From DASQFQ01 sp038327685 (GTDB lineage: Bacteria; Actinomycetota; Thermoleophilia; Solirubrobacterales; Solirubrobacteraceae): DNA of 64,000 bases. Position numbers and translations under genes: made by a program. Under the pieces are notes generated by a model that saw nothing but the letters and a program-made list of their open reading frames with translations, was not told the origin of the DNA and made no database searches. Position 1 is the stretch's first letter, and each line of letters starts with the position of its first letter. Of this stretch, positions 16,275-25,091 are shown one piece after another. The stretch is from assembly GCA_038327685.1 (NCBI GenBank), contig JBBQLH010000001.1, forward strand, positions 34,063 through 98,062. Direction: 5' to 3'.

Positions 16275-17696
16275 TCACCGCCAGCTCGCGGTGAGCTCCC
16301 GCGCCTCCACCCAGCGCTCGCGCTCCAGCGTGCGCAGCGACGGCGCGAGCTGCGGCTCGGCGACGAGGTCGAGGGGGATCTCGGGCAGTGCCTCGGGCCG
16401 GTCCCAGACGCGGGCGGCCAGGCCCGCGAGGGTCGCGGCGCCGAGGGCGGTCGAGTCGGAGCGCGCCGTGCGCCGGACGCGCAGGCCCGACAGGTCGGCG
16501 AGGCGCTGGACGATCCAGTCCGAGCGCGAGAGGCCGCCGTCGACCCACAGCGCGTCGAGGGCGACGGCCTCGACCGCGTCGGCGACCTGGTGGAGGACGC
16601 CGTCGAGGACCGCGCGCGCCAGGTCGGCGCGGGTCGTCCCGAGGCCCAGCCCGAGCACGGCCGCGCGGGCGCCCGCGTCCCAGGTCGGGCTGCCGGAGCC
16701 CTGGAAGGCGGGGACGCAGACGACGCCGCCTGACCCGGCTTCGCGCGCCAGCGCGTCGAGGTCCGGACCCGCCGGGAGCGCGCCGGTGCGGGTGAACCAG
16801 TCGACCGCCGCGCCGGCCGTCGGGATGAAGCCCTCGAGCGCGTAGCTGGTGGTCGCGTCCCGCCGCCAGGCGCAGGAGGCGAGGATGCCGTCCGGCGGGC
16901 GCGGCGCGGTATCGCCCGCCTGCGCGAGGACGAAGGCGCCCGTCCCCAGCGTCACCTTCGCGGCGCCCGGCTCCCAGCAGCGCAGCCCGAACAGCGAGGC
17001 CTGCTGGTCCCCGGCGGCGGCCCGGACGGGGACGCCGCCGATCACGGCGTCGATCGCGTCCGAGTCCACGATCGGCGGCAGCAGCGCCCGCGGGACGCCG
17101 AACAGCGCGAGCAGCTCGTCGTCCCAGTCCAGCCCGCCGAGCGGGCACAGCAGCGAGCGCCCGGCGTTGCCGGCGTCGCAGACGTGGATCCCCGCCAGGC
17201 GATGCAGGAGCCAGGACGCGACGTCACCGTAGGCCAATCCCTCCGCGGCACCGTCGACGTGATCGAGCAGCCCGCGCAGCTTGGTCGCCGGGAAGGTCGC
17301 GTCGAGCTCGAGCCCGGTGCGCTCGCGCACGAGCTCCTCATGGCCGTGCGCGCGCAGCTCGGCGCACGCCGCGTCGGTCCGCCGGTCCTGCCAGACGATC
17401 GCCGGGTGGACGGGGCGGCCGGTCGCGCGCTCCCAGACCACGAACGTCTCGGTCTGGTTGGCGATGCCGAGCGCCGCCACGTCGGCGGGGCCGGCGCCCG
17501 CGGCGGCCAGCGCGCCGGCGATCGCGCGCTCCGCCGACTCCGCGATCGCCTCCGGGTCCTGCTCCACGAGGCCGGGCCCCGGGAACGACGAGGCGACGGC
17601 GACCGAGAAGGAGCCGCGTTCGCACAGCTCGTCGTCCAGCACCACGCAGCGCGTGCTCGAGGTGCCCTGGTCCAGCCCGGCGACGAGCGGGCTCAT
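16275..17696 (-). CDS. glpK: Glycerol kinase-like FGGY carbohydrate kinase
   Basis: 473 residues, slightly shorter than E. coli GlpK. It has the FGGY N-terminal phosphate loop VAGLDQGTSSTRCVV, QTETFVVWERATGRPVHPAIVWQDRR typical of glycerol kinases, and the C-terminal ATP-site block ALWVDGGLSRSDW. It phosphorylates glycerol (or a close polyol) to the 3-phosphate using ATP in the cytosol. The start overlaps the glpD stop (ATGA), so product and consumer are translated together. It is the last gene of the five-gene leftward operon that begins at the zinc alcohol dehydrogenase. The GlpK assignment is supported by the neighbouring glpD, but another polyol cannot be excluded. Confidence 0.85.
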   Translation of the reverse strand: MSPLVAGLDQGTSSTRCVVLDDELCERGSFSVAVASSFPGPGLVEQDPEAIAESAERAIAGALAAAGAGPADVAALGIANQTETFVVWERATGRPVHPAIVWQDRRTDAACAELRAHGHEELVRERTGLELDATFPATKLRGLLDHVDGAAEGLAYGDVASWLLHRLAGIHVCDAGNAGRSLLCPLGGLDWDDELLALFGVPRALLPPIVDSDAIDAVIGGVPVRAAAGDQQASLFGLRCWEPGAAKVTLGTGAFVLAQAGDTAPRPPDGILASCAWRRDATTSYALEGFIPTAGAAVDWFTRTGALPAGPDLDALAREAGSGGVVCVPAFQGSGSPTWDAGARAAVLGLGLGTTRADLARAVLDGVLHQVADAVEAVALDALWVDGGLSRSDWIVQRLADLSGLRVRRTARSDSTALGAATLAGLAARVWDRPEALPEIPLDLVAEPQLAPSLRTLERERWVEARELTASWR

Positions 17697-19381
17697 CGCC
17701 GCACCGCCACGTCCATGGGCTCGGCCAGTGCCGCCCGGTACGCGGCGAGCGCGCTCTCGTCGTCGCGCTCGGCCTCGGCGGCACGGCCCGCGGCGACCCG
17801 CGCACCCCAGGCCTCAGCTTCGCGGCGCGCCCGCTCCGGGCTCCAGTCGAGCGCGCCGGCCATCAGCGCCGCCACCGGCGCGGCCGCGGCGAGCCCGCGG
17901 TCGGGCGCGGTGAGGGCCAGGCGCGTGCGCCGCTCGAGCACGTCGTCGAGGCGCAGCGCGCCCTCGTGCGTGCACGCGTGCACCACCTCGGCGCCCAGGT
18001 GCCCGCCGCCGCCCTCGAGCGGCTCGGCGAGCTCCGGCCGCGAGGCGATGAGCGCGACCAGCTCCTCGGCGCGGTCTCCGTAGCGGCGCACCAGCCTGTC
18101 CACCGCGGCGGCCGGGAGGCCCGCCCGTGCGGCGAGCGCGGCGCGGTCGATCCGGCCGAGCTCCGCGCCGACGAGCGGCACGTCGCGGGTGACGGACGGC
18201 GCCTTCGTCCCCAGCGCGCGGGCGACCGCGTCGACGAGGTCGGCGGCCATGACCCGATAGGTCGTGTACTTGCCGCCCGCGACCGTCGTGAGCCCGGGCG
18301 CCGGGGACTCGACCACGTGCTGCCGGCTGATCCGCGTCGTGTCGCTGCGGGCCGCCTCGGCGACCAGCGGCCGCAGGCCCGCGGTCACCCCGTGGACGTC
18401 CTCGCGGCCGAGCGGCTCGGCGAGCAGCGCGTTCGTCTTGGCGAGCAGGTAGTCCACGTCGGCGCCGGTGGCGACGGGCTGGTCGGGGCCCAGCGTCCAC
18501 GGGGTGTCGGTGTCGCCGATCAGCCAGCCGCCCTGCCACGGGATGACGAACAGCACACTCTTCTCGGTCCGGGCCAGCACCCCGGTCTCCATCGGGATGC
18601 GGTCGCCGGCCACGAAGACGTGGATGCCCTTCGAGGGGACGATGCGCCGCGACGAGCGCCCGCCGGCGAGCTCGCGCAACCGGTCGGTCCAGACGCCGGC
18701 GGCGCACGCGACGTGCCGGGCCCGCAGCACGAGCGTCTCGCCGCTCTCGTCGTCGACCGCCTCGACCTCACCGGCTGACCGGAAGCCCGTGACCTGCACC
18801 CGGGTGGCGAGGTGGGCGCCGTGGGCGGCGGCGGTGCGGGCGACGACGGCGACCATGCGCGCGTCATCCTCGGCGGCGTCGTGAAACTGCACGGCGCCGA
18901 CGAGCGCCTCCGGGCGCAGCGCCGGGGCGGCGGCCAGCGCGCCGCGCCGGCTCAGGTGGCGATGGCGGGGCACGGACCGCGCCCCGCCGATCGTGTCGTA
19001 CAGCGCGAGCCCGGCGCCGAGGTAGGCGCGCTCCCAGCCGCCGCCGCGCAACGGCCACAGGAACGGCACGGGCGCGACGAGGTGGGGGGCGAGCCGCGTG
19101 AGCAACAGCTCGCGCTCGCGCAGCGCCTCGCGGACGAGCCCGATGTGGCCCATCTCGAGGTAGCGCAGGCCGCCGTGGATGAGCTTGCTCGAGGCGCTCG
19201 AGGTCCCCGCCGCGACGTCGCGCGCCTCGACGAGCGCGACCCGCAGGCCGCGGGTGACCGCGTCGAGCGCCGTGCCCACCCCCGTGATCCCGCCGCCGAT
19301 GACCAGCAGGTCGAGCTCCCCCGCGCCGGTGGCCTCGAGCGCGCGCCGCCGCGCTGCGGCGTCGAGCCTGCCGTCGGTCAC
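17693..19381 (-). CDS. glpD: FAD-dependent glycerol-3-phosphate dehydrogenase
   Basis: 562 residues from GTG 19381. The N-terminal FAD-binding loop is LLVIGGGITGVGTALDAVTRGLR, followed by TSSASSKLIHGGLRYLE, a hallmark of GlpD. WLIGDTDTPW, VAGGKYTTYRVMA and the C-terminal helical DUF-like domain (VTRDVPLVGAE onwards) complete the family architecture. It oxidises sn-glycerol 3-phosphate to dihydroxyacetone phosphate, feeding electrons to quinone at the membrane. Sandwiched between glpK and a second FGGY kinase with overlapping starts and stops on both sides (GTGA, ATGA). Confidence 0.93.
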   Translation of the reverse strand: MTDGRLDAAARRRALEATGAGELDLLVIGGGITGVGTALDAVTRGLRVALVEARDVAAGTSSASSKLIHGGLRYLEMGHIGLVREALRERELLLTRLAPHLVAPVPFLWPLRGGGWERAYLGAGLALYDTIGGARSVPRHRHLSRRGALAAAPALRPEALVGAVQFHDAAEDDARMVAVVARTAAAHGAHLATRVQVTGFRSAGEVEAVDDESGETLVLRARHVACAAGVWTDRLRELAGGRSSRRIVPSKGIHVFVAGDRIPMETGVLARTEKSVLFVIPWQGGWLIGDTDTPWTLGPDQPVATGADVDYLLAKTNALLAEPLGREDVHGVTAGLRPLVAEAARSDTTRISRQHVVESPAPGLTTVAGGKYTTYRVMAADLVDAVARALGTKAPSVTRDVPLVGAELGRIDRAALAARAGLPAAAVDRLVRRYGDRAEELVALIASRPELAEPLEGGGGHLGAEVVHACTHEGALRLDDVLERRTRLALTAPDRGLAAAAPVAALMAGALDWSPERARREAEAWGARVAAGRAAEAERDDESALAAYRAALAEPMDVAVRR

Positions 19382-20907
19382 CCATCCTCCGAGCCGAACA
19401 GCGGCCGCAGCGCGGCGTAGAGCCGGCGGTGGCGCCGGTGCAGATCGTCATAGACGCTGCGCAGCTCCGGGTCGGGATGCACGTGGGGGCTGCGCGGGCC
19501 GGCCATCGCGCGCGCCGCTTCGGCGACCGTCGGGTGCAGCCCCGCACCCGCCGCGGCGAGCATCGCGGCGCCGCGCGCGGTCGTCTCGACGTCGTCGGGC
19601 CTGCACACCGGGAGCCCGGTGACGTTCGCGCGCAGCTGGCACAGCAGCTTGCCCTTCGCCCCACCGCCAACGCAGACCACCTCGCTCGGAGGATGCCCGG
19701 CGGCGCCGATCGCCTCGATCACGTCGCGCAGCGCCAGCGCGTTGCCCTCGAGCAGTGCGCGGGCGAGGTGGGCTCGCCCGTGGGCGGCGGTCATCCCGAA
19801 CCAGGCGGCGCGCGCGTGCGAGTTCCACTCGGGCGCCATGGCGCCCGCCAGCGCCGGCACCCACGAGACGCCACCGGCGCCGGGCGGCGCGCACTCGGCG
19901 AGCGCGTTGAGCAGCTCGTAGACGTCGGCGCCGCTCTGCGCCGCGGCCGCTGCCTCCGGGCCGCCGAGCTCGTCGCGGAACCAGCGATAGGCTCCGCCCG
20001 AGAGCCAGCCGGGGTTCTCCAGCAGCCAGGTCTCCGGATCGGCGTGCGGGTGGAGCTCGACGAGCCCGGTCGGGTCGTGGGCCGGCTCGGCGACCACGGC
20101 GCACACCGGCTCGGCGGTGCCCATGACGTCGCACACGACCCCCGGCTCGACGACGCCCGCCCCGAGCGTCGCGGCCATCTCGTCGCCGGCCCCCATCACG
20201 ACGAGCGTGCCGGCGTCCAGCCCCGTCGCCTCCTGCAGCCAGCCGTCGATCGAGCCGAGGACGGCGTCCGGCCGCATGACGGGCGCGAGGCGCTCCGGGT
20301 CGACCTCGAACGCCGCGCATGCGTCCTCCGCCCACTCGCGCGTGCGCGGATCGAGCAGACCCGTCGAGGATGCATTCGAGGGATCGACCCCCAGCGTCCC
20401 CGAGGCGCGCCACGCGACCCACGAGCCGGGCAGCAGGAACGCTGCGGCGTCGCGGTGGACCTCGGCCTCGTGTCCTGCGAGCCAGGCGATCTTCGCGCCG
20501 ACGTGCCCGGGGTCGATGTTGCAGCCGGTGAGCGCGCGCAGCGCGTCTGGGTCGCTGCGCTCGGCCACGCCCTCGCACTCCGCGCCCGCGCGCCGGTCAC
20601 ACCAGATCAGCGCGGGGTGCAGCGCGCTCCCGTCGGCGGCGGCGGCGACGAGGCCGTCGAGCTGAGAGCCGAACGAGAGCGCGACGATCTCGCGCCCGGC
20701 GGTCGCGGCGCGGATCCGCGAGAGCGTGGCGACGAGGGCGTTGGTCCACTCGCCGGGGTCCTGCTCGGCCCACCCCGCCTGCGGGTAGCTGAGCGCGTGC
20801 GGCTCGTAGGCCGTGGCGAGCAGCGTCCCGTCGGGCTCCAGCGCCTGCGCGCAGGTGCCCTGTGAGCCGACGTCGACGCCGACGACAAGAGGCGCCCCGT
20901 CGTTCAG
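19378..20907 (-). CDS. FGGY-family carbohydrate kinase (xylulokinase-like)
   Basis: 509 residues. Motifs: VVGVDVGSQGTCAQALEPDG (phosphate 1), YPQAGWAEQDPGEW, ALIWCDRRAGAE, and VVCVGGGAKGKLLCQLRANV near the C-terminus (adenosine loop). It resembles xylulose/erythritol-type kinases more than GlpK, so the substrate is probably a ketose or sugar alcohol. The frame has no ATG, GTG or TTG near the N-terminus. The best start is CTG 20907-20905, which overlaps the TGA of the upstream GntR gene (CTGA) exactly as ATGA couples other genes here. Probably phosphorylates the product of the neighbouring zinc dehydrogenase; inference from context. Confidence 0.82.
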   Translation of the reverse strand: MNDGAPLVVGVDVGSQGTCAQALEPDGTLLATAYEPHALSYPQAGWAEQDPGEWTNALVATLSRIRAATAGREIVALSFGSQLDGLVAAAADGSALHPALIWCDRRAGAECEGVAERSDPDALRALTGCNIDPGHVGAKIAWLAGHEAEVHRDAAAFLLPGSWVAWRASGTLGVDPSNASSTGLLDPRTREWAEDACAAFEVDPERLAPVMRPDAVLGSIDGWLQEATGLDAGTLVVMGAGDEMAATLGAGVVEPGVVCDVMGTAEPVCAVVAEPAHDPTGLVELHPHADPETWLLENPGWLSGGAYRWFRDELGGPEAAAAAQSGADVYELLNALAECAPPGAGGVSWVPALAGAMAPEWNSHARAAWFGMTAAHGRAHLARALLEGNALALRDVIEAIGAAGHPPSEVVCVGGGAKGKLLCQLRANVTGLPVCRPDDVETTARGAAMLAAAGAGLHPTVAEAARAMAGPRSPHVHPDPELRSVYDDLHRRHRRLYAALRPLFGSEDG

Positions 20908-21644
20908 CGCTCCCCCTCGCCGGGCCCGCGACGCACGAGGCAGAAGGTGAACGCGTCGGCGACGTAGTGCTCGCGCGAGACGAGCACGGCGACCCCGTCG
21001 GCGGCGCGGTCGACCTGGTCGATCGTGAGCACCAGGGTGCCGCGCGGGACGTCGAGGCGGCGCGCGAGGTCGCCGTCGGCGTTGCGCGGCGTCAGGTCCG
21101 CGACGCCGTGGTCGACGGCCAGGCCGCGCTCCGCGAGCGCGGCGTAGATCGAGCCCTCGGGGAGCTCCGGCAGATCCTCGGGCGCGAGGTGCTCGATCCG
21201 GCACCAGTCGCTCACGTCGACGACGCGCCGCCCGTCGGCCGTGCGGACGCGGCGCAGTGAGCTCACCGGCGCGCCCTCGGGCACGCCGAGCGCGTCGGCG
21301 ACGGCGGGTGGAGCGGGCACCGCGCCCGAGGTCTCCTCCACCGTGCCGGGCGCCATCCCGGTCGACCGGATCAGCGAGGAGACGCCGAAGTTGCGGCCGA
21401 GGTCGTGCGGCAGCGCCGGGCGGTAGGTGACGTAGGTCCCCGACCCGTGCCTGCGGCTGACGACGCCGTCCTCCTCGAGCATCGTGATCGCCGCGCGCAT
21501 CGACGACCGCGAGACGGCCTCGCGCCGCGCCAGCTCGGGCTCGGAGGGGATGCGGTCGCCCGGCCGCCACTCACCCGCCAGGATCCGCGTCCGCAGCTCC
21601 TCGGCGAGGCTGTGGCGCAGCGACCGGCGGCGCGTCTCGGTCAC
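20904..21644 (-). CDS. GntR-family (HutC/UTRA) transcriptional regulator
   Basis: 246 residues from GTG 21644, overlapping the dehydrogenase stop (GTGA). The N-terminal winged helix (residues 8-75) shows LAEELRTRILAGEWRPGDRIPSEPELARREAVSRSSMRAAITMLEEDGVV and HGSGTYV. The C-terminal UTRA domain (95-240) is a small-molecule sensor; effectors in this class are usually sugar phosphates or amino compounds. It sits in the middle of the polyol operon and is a candidate to bind the GTTGTCC(G/T)ACAAC site at 22739, and possibly also the copy at 25092. Confidence 0.9.
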   Translation of the reverse strand: MTETRRRSLRHSLAEELRTRILAGEWRPGDRIPSEPELARREAVSRSSMRAAITMLEEDGVVSRRHGSGTYVTYRPALPHDLGRNFGVSSLIRSTGMAPGTVEETSGAVPAPPAVADALGVPEGAPVSSLRRVRTADGRRVVDVSDWCRIEHLAPEDLPELPEGSIYAALAERGLAVDHGVADLTPRNADGDLARRLDVPRGTLVLTIDQVDRAADGVAVLVSREHYVADAFTFCLVRRGPGEGER

Positions 21645-22699
21645 GGCGCGACGACGACCTTCAGCGCCTCCCCGGCGCGGATGCGCGGGAAGGCGTCGGG
21701 CGTCTCGTCGAGGCCGATGATGTCCGAGACCACGGAGCGGATCCCGCCGGCGTCCGCGGCCAGCATGTCGAGCGCCGCCACCTGGTCGCGATGGCGCGAG
21801 GCGTAGGAGCCGTGGACCTGGACCTCCTTGTAATGGAGGATGTTCGACGGGAACTCGATGTGCGTGGTGCCCTTCGGCAGGCCGCCGAAGAACAGCACGC
21901 GCCCGCGCGGGGCGGCCATCTCCATCGCGTCCTGCTGGGCGATGTCGCTCGAGCAGGCGACGATCACCACGTCGGCGCCGAAGTCGGACGTCGCGCGCAT
22001 CACGGCCGCCTGGCCGTCCTGGTCGTCGGTGTCGATGTAGGCGACACGCTCGTCGCCCACGATCGCCCGCGCGAGCTCCAGCCGGCTGGCGGCGCGCTCC
22101 AGCATCAGGACCTGACCGGCGCCCCGCAGCCGCGCCAGCGCCGCGTGCGCGGTCCCGACCGGGCCGGCGCCGATCACGACCACGACGTCGTCGAGGCCGA
22201 TCGCGATGTCCTTGTGGCCGCAGATGACGTCGGACAGCGGGTCGGCGAAGGTCGCGTGCGCGGGCGACAGCCCGTCGGGGATGCGGAACAGGTTCTTGAG
22301 CGCGATGCTCGGGATCGCGACCCGGTCCGCGTAGGCGCCGGGGTGGTCGAAGCCCATCAGCTCGCCGTTCAGACACAGGTTCTCGGCGCCGCCGCGGCAC
22401 ATCCGGCAGCGGCCGCAGTTGAGCGTCGAGATGCAGTGCACCGCGTCGCCGAGCGCGATGCCGCTCGCCTCGGCCTCGGCCTCCGCGCGCGGGCCGATGT
22501 CGACGACCTCGCCGGAGATCTCGTGGCCGAGCACCCACGGGGCCTCGATCCGGCGGTCGCCGTTGTAGAAGGAGCGCACGTCGGTGCCGCAGACGCCGCA
22601 CGCCAGCACCTGCAGGAGGACGCCGTCCTCGGGGCACACCGGATCCGGCGCGGTGCCGATCTCCATGCTGCCCGGCCCGTTCCAGATCGCTGCGCGCAC
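21641..22699 (-). CDS. Zinc-dependent alcohol/polyol dehydrogenase (MDR family)
   Basis: 352 residues from GTG 22699, with an AGGAGG ribosome-binding site 7-8 nt upstream that decides against GTG 22705. The catalytic zinc ligands are in ACGVCGTDVRSF and GHEISGEVVDIG. The structural zinc lobe is CGRCRMCRGGAENLC. The NAD-binding loop is VVVIGAGPVGTAHAALARLRGAG. DADLSDVICGHKD-type polyol-dehydrogenase spacing is visible as ATFADPLSDVICGHKD. It is the first gene of the leftward polyol operon, followed by GntR, FGGY kinase, glpD and glpK. Likely oxidises a sugar alcohol to a ketose that the FGGY kinase then phosphorylates. Confidence 0.88.
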   Translation of the reverse strand: MRAAIWNGPGSMEIGTAPDPVCPEDGVLLQVLACGVCGTDVRSFYNGDRRIEAPWVLGHEISGEVVDIGPRAEAEAEASGIALGDAVHCISTLNCGRCRMCRGGAENLCLNGELMGFDHPGAYADRVAIPSIALKNLFRIPDGLSPAHATFADPLSDVICGHKDIAIGLDDVVVVIGAGPVGTAHAALARLRGAGQVLMLERAASRLELARAIVGDERVAYIDTDDQDGQAAVMRATSDFGADVVIVACSSDIAQQDAMEMAAPRGRVLFFGGLPKGTTHIEFPSNILHYKEVQVHGSYASRHRDQVAALDMLAADAGGIRSVVSDIIGLDETPDAFPRIRAGEALKVVVAP

Positions 22700-22738
22700 C
22701 TGCACTCCTCCTCCGTTTGGACCGGTGGTAGCGTACCA

Positions 22739-22751
22739 GTTGTCCGACAAC
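22739..22751. promoter_or_regulatory. 13-bp palindromic GntR-type operator, copy 1
   Basis: GTTGTCCGACAAC has perfect 6-bp arms around one central base. It sits between the divergent zinc dehydrogenase and TIM-barrel genes, next to -10-like hexamers on both strands (TAGCGT rightward at 22729; TACGCT leftward just beyond the site). A near-identical copy lies at 25092-25104. Confidence 0.6.
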
Positions 22752-22786
22752 TCCGCCGCTGTCGCCGCACAATCAGGGAGTCCAGA

Positions 22787-23524
22787 ATGATCGAGTTCAT
22801 CTTCATGCTCACCCGCGACGACGTCACGCTGAAGGACGCCCGCGAGGTCTACGCGTCGGTCGCCGGCGAGCGAAGCGGTGACGAGGCCTCTGGCCGAGGC
22901 AGTGGCCTGCGCCACGTCGGCTGCAAGGACGTCGGCCTGCCCACCGAGGAGCTGAAGGCGCTCATGGAGGACATCCGCTCCAACGGCCACGAGAGCTGGA
23001 TCGAGGTCGTCTCAGAGACCGAGGAGGACACGCTCGCCTCGGCGCGCGCCGCGGCCGAGATCCGCTCCGACCACCTGATCGGCGGCACCCTGATCGAGCC
23101 GGTGCAGGAGATCCTCGCGGATACGGGCGTGCGCTTCTGGCCCTACGTGGGGCAGATCGTCGGCCACCCGTGCCTGCTGCGGGGCTCGATCGACGAGATC
23201 GTCGCCGACACCGAGCGCGCGGCGGCCCTCGGCGTCGACGGCATCAACCTGCTCGCCTACCGCTATGACGGCGACGTCGAGGCGCTCGTCCGCGCGGTGG
23301 TCGGCGCGACCGATCTCCCCGTGATCTGCGCCGGCTCGGTGGACTCCGTCGAGCGCATCCGCGCGCTCGATGCCTGCGGCGCTTGGGCGTTCACGATCGG
23401 CACCGCCGCGCTCGACGGCGCGCTCGTCGATGGCGCGCCGCTGAGCGGGCAGTTGCAGGCGGCCCTCGAGGCGAGCGCCAGCGGTGACGAGGCCTCTGGC
23501 CGAGGCAGGGGCGTCACGGCGTGA
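22787..23524 (+). CDS. TIM-barrel protein of unknown function, probably phosphate-binding
   Basis: 245 residues from ATG 22787 with AGGGAG upstream. Alternating beta/alpha pattern: IEFIFMLTRDDVTL, LRHVGCKDVGLP, SWIEVVSETEEDTLASARAA, GINLLAYRY, then LPVICAGSVDSVERI and AFTIGTAALDGAL, the last two resembling the phosphate-binding loops of strands 7 and 8 in sugar-phosphate barrels. It is the only rightward gene between 16 and 33.5 kb and is divergent from the zinc dehydrogenase across the shared operator, so it probably acts on an intermediate of the same pathway (isomerase or aldolase-like). A 29-nt repeated DNA element is inserted in frame after residue 29 and again at the C-terminus. Its 3' end overlaps the permease gene end by 11 bp. 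Confidence 0.72.
   Translation: MIEFIFMLTRDDVTLKDAREVYASVAGERSGDEASGRGSGLRHVGCKDVGLPTEELKALMEDIRSNGHESWIEVVSETEEDTLASARAAAEIRSDHLIGGTLIEPVQEILADTGVRFWPYVGQIVGHPCLLRGSIDEIVADTERAAALGVDGINLLAYRYDGDVEALVRAVVGATDLPVICAGSVDSVERIRALDACGAWAFTIGTAALDGALVDGAPLSGQLQAALEASASGDEASGRGRGVTA
22874..22902 (+). repeat. 29-nt repeat inside the TIM-barrel gene, copy 1
   Basis: Identical over 29 nt to 23480-23508. It begins AGCGGTGACGAGG and ends CCGAGGCAG, and contains a small hairpin GCCTC-TGGCC-GAGGC. In this copy it encodes SGDEASGRG, breaking an otherwise family-like segment (YASVAG ... GLRHVGCKDVG). Confidence 0.8.
23480..23508 (+). repeat. 29-nt repeat inside the TIM-barrel gene, copy 2
   Basis: Exact copy of 22874-22902, in the same reading frame, encoding SGDEASGRG at the C-terminal tail. 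Both copies are preceded by GCGAGCG, so the duplicated unit may be slightly longer. Confidence 0.8.
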
Positions 23525-25052
23525 CGACGCCCCTGTCGATCATCCGGCCGATGCCGTCGAACTTCGCGCGGTCGCGCCGCTTGAGCACCATCGCGTAGAC
23601 CAGGCTGCCGACCACCCCGATGACGGCGATCGGTGCGATCAGGTCGACATAGCCGATCGTGCCGGCCAGCACGCCGATGTTCTTGAACAGCAGGTAGATC
23701 GCGAAGACCTGGCCGAGGATCGCGATGATCGGGCAGACCACGACGACCAGGGCGGAATCGGGGTGCTTGTGGCGCCGGTGCCACATGATGACCGCCAGCG
23801 CGCACGTCGCCTGGATCGCGAGGATCCACACCACGCCCTGGACGGCCATCATCGTGTAGATGCGCACGTAGGCGGTGTCGAAGGCGGCCTTGTAGCTGAA
23901 GCCGGCGCCGATCCCCCAGGCCAGGACGAGCGCGATGGCGAACGCCGTCTGGGCGAAGCTCGCGATGTACGGCGACTTGTGCGTGGGATGCGTTCGCCCC
24001 AGCGCGCGGGGCAGGATCCCCTCGCGGCCCATCGCGTAGAAGTACCGCATCGCCACATTGTGGAAGGCCATCGCGCAGGCGAACGAGCCGGTGAGGATCA
24101 GGACCTGCATGGTCGTCGCGAGGCCGTGCGAGCCGAACTGGCGCATCACGACGAAGAACGGCCCGGCGGGATCCTGGGCCGCCTTGACGAGGTGGCTCTC
24201 CGAGAACGCGGAGACGAACGCCAGCGAGGTGATGACGTAGCCGATCCCGAGCCCGATGACCGAGATCATCGTCGCCCGCGGGACGATCCGCGCGGGGTCG
24301 CGGGACTCCTCCGCGTAGTTCGGGACGGCCTCGAAGCCGACCCACGACCAGAACGCGAGGAACAATCCGACCCCGGCGGCGAGGCCCGGCCCCGGGCTGG
24401 TGAGCTTCAACGGGTTGAGCGCCTGGAACTGGATGCCGTCCGGGCCGCCGCCCTTGCCGAAGACGACGATGTCGAAGATCGTCAGGATGATGATCTCGCC
24501 GATCAGCGCGAAGCCGAGGATGCGCACCGACAGCTCGACGTCGAAGAAGCAGAACACGCTGATGAGGACGGCCGCGAACAGCGCGAACACGACCCACGGG
24601 ACGTGCCAGCCGAACCAGTCGTTGAAGTTCGTGGCCGCGAAGTAGGCGAACCCGCCGAGCAGCGAGACCTCGAACAGGGCGTAGGAGAGCGCCCCCGTGA
24701 TCCCCGCCGCCATCCCGAGCTCACGGCCGAGGCCGTGCGAGATGAACGTGTAGAAGCCGCCGGCGGCGCGCATCTTGCGCGCCATCGCCACATAGCCGAC
24801 CGAGAAGATCGTGAGGATCACGGTCGCGAACAGGAACGCGGCGGGTGTATAGAGGCCGGTGCCGAACCCGGTCGCGAACGGGACGTTGAATAGCATCGCG
24901 GAGATCGGCGCGGCCCCGGTGACCGCGACGAAGATCACCCCCCACAGCCCGATGGCGTTCGGCTTTAGGCGATTGGTCTCGCCCGCGTACACGGACTCGA
25001 CGGCGCCCTCGTGGTGGGCCTCGAGCTTCGGCCCCGGCTTGGTGGTTGCCAT
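23514..25052 (-). CDS. APC-superfamily amino acid/amine permease
   Basis: 512 residues with about 12-14 TM helices, starting at ATG 25052 behind a strong AGGAGAAGGGGAG ribosome-binding region. The first helix carries GVIFVAVTGAAPISAML, matching the unwound substrate-binding segment of APC transporters. FWSWVGFEAVPNYAEESRDPARIVPRA in helix 6-7 is the family consensus. It lies downstream of the BMC operon, on the same strand but with its own promoter and the GntR operator at 25092. It most likely imports the amino alcohol or amine degraded by the compartment pathway. Amino-acid uptake in general remains possible. Confidence 0.88.
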   Translation of the reverse strand: MATTKPGPKLEAHHEGAVESVYAGETNRLKPNAIGLWGVIFVAVTGAAPISAMLFNVPFATGFGTGLYTPAAFLFATVILTIFSVGYVAMARKMRAAGGFYTFISHGLGRELGMAAGITGALSYALFEVSLLGGFAYFAATNFNDWFGWHVPWVVFALFAAVLISVFCFFDVELSVRILGFALIGEIIILTIFDIVVFGKGGGPDGIQFQALNPLKLTSPGPGLAAGVGLFLAFWSWVGFEAVPNYAEESRDPARIVPRATMISVIGLGIGYVITSLAFVSAFSESHLVKAAQDPAGPFFVVMRQFGSHGLATTMQVLILTGSFACAMAFHNVAMRYFYAMGREGILPRALGRTHPTHKSPYIASFAQTAFAIALVLAWGIGAGFSYKAAFDTAYVRIYTMMAVQGVVWILAIQATCALAVIMWHRRHKHPDSALVVVVCPIIAILGQVFAIYLLFKNIGVLAGTIGYVDLIAPIAVIGVVGSLVYAMVLKRRDRAKFDGIGRMIDRGVVTP

Positions 25053-25091
25053 TGCTCCCCTTCTCCTCTTACGCGGTCCCTCGCGGACGAA

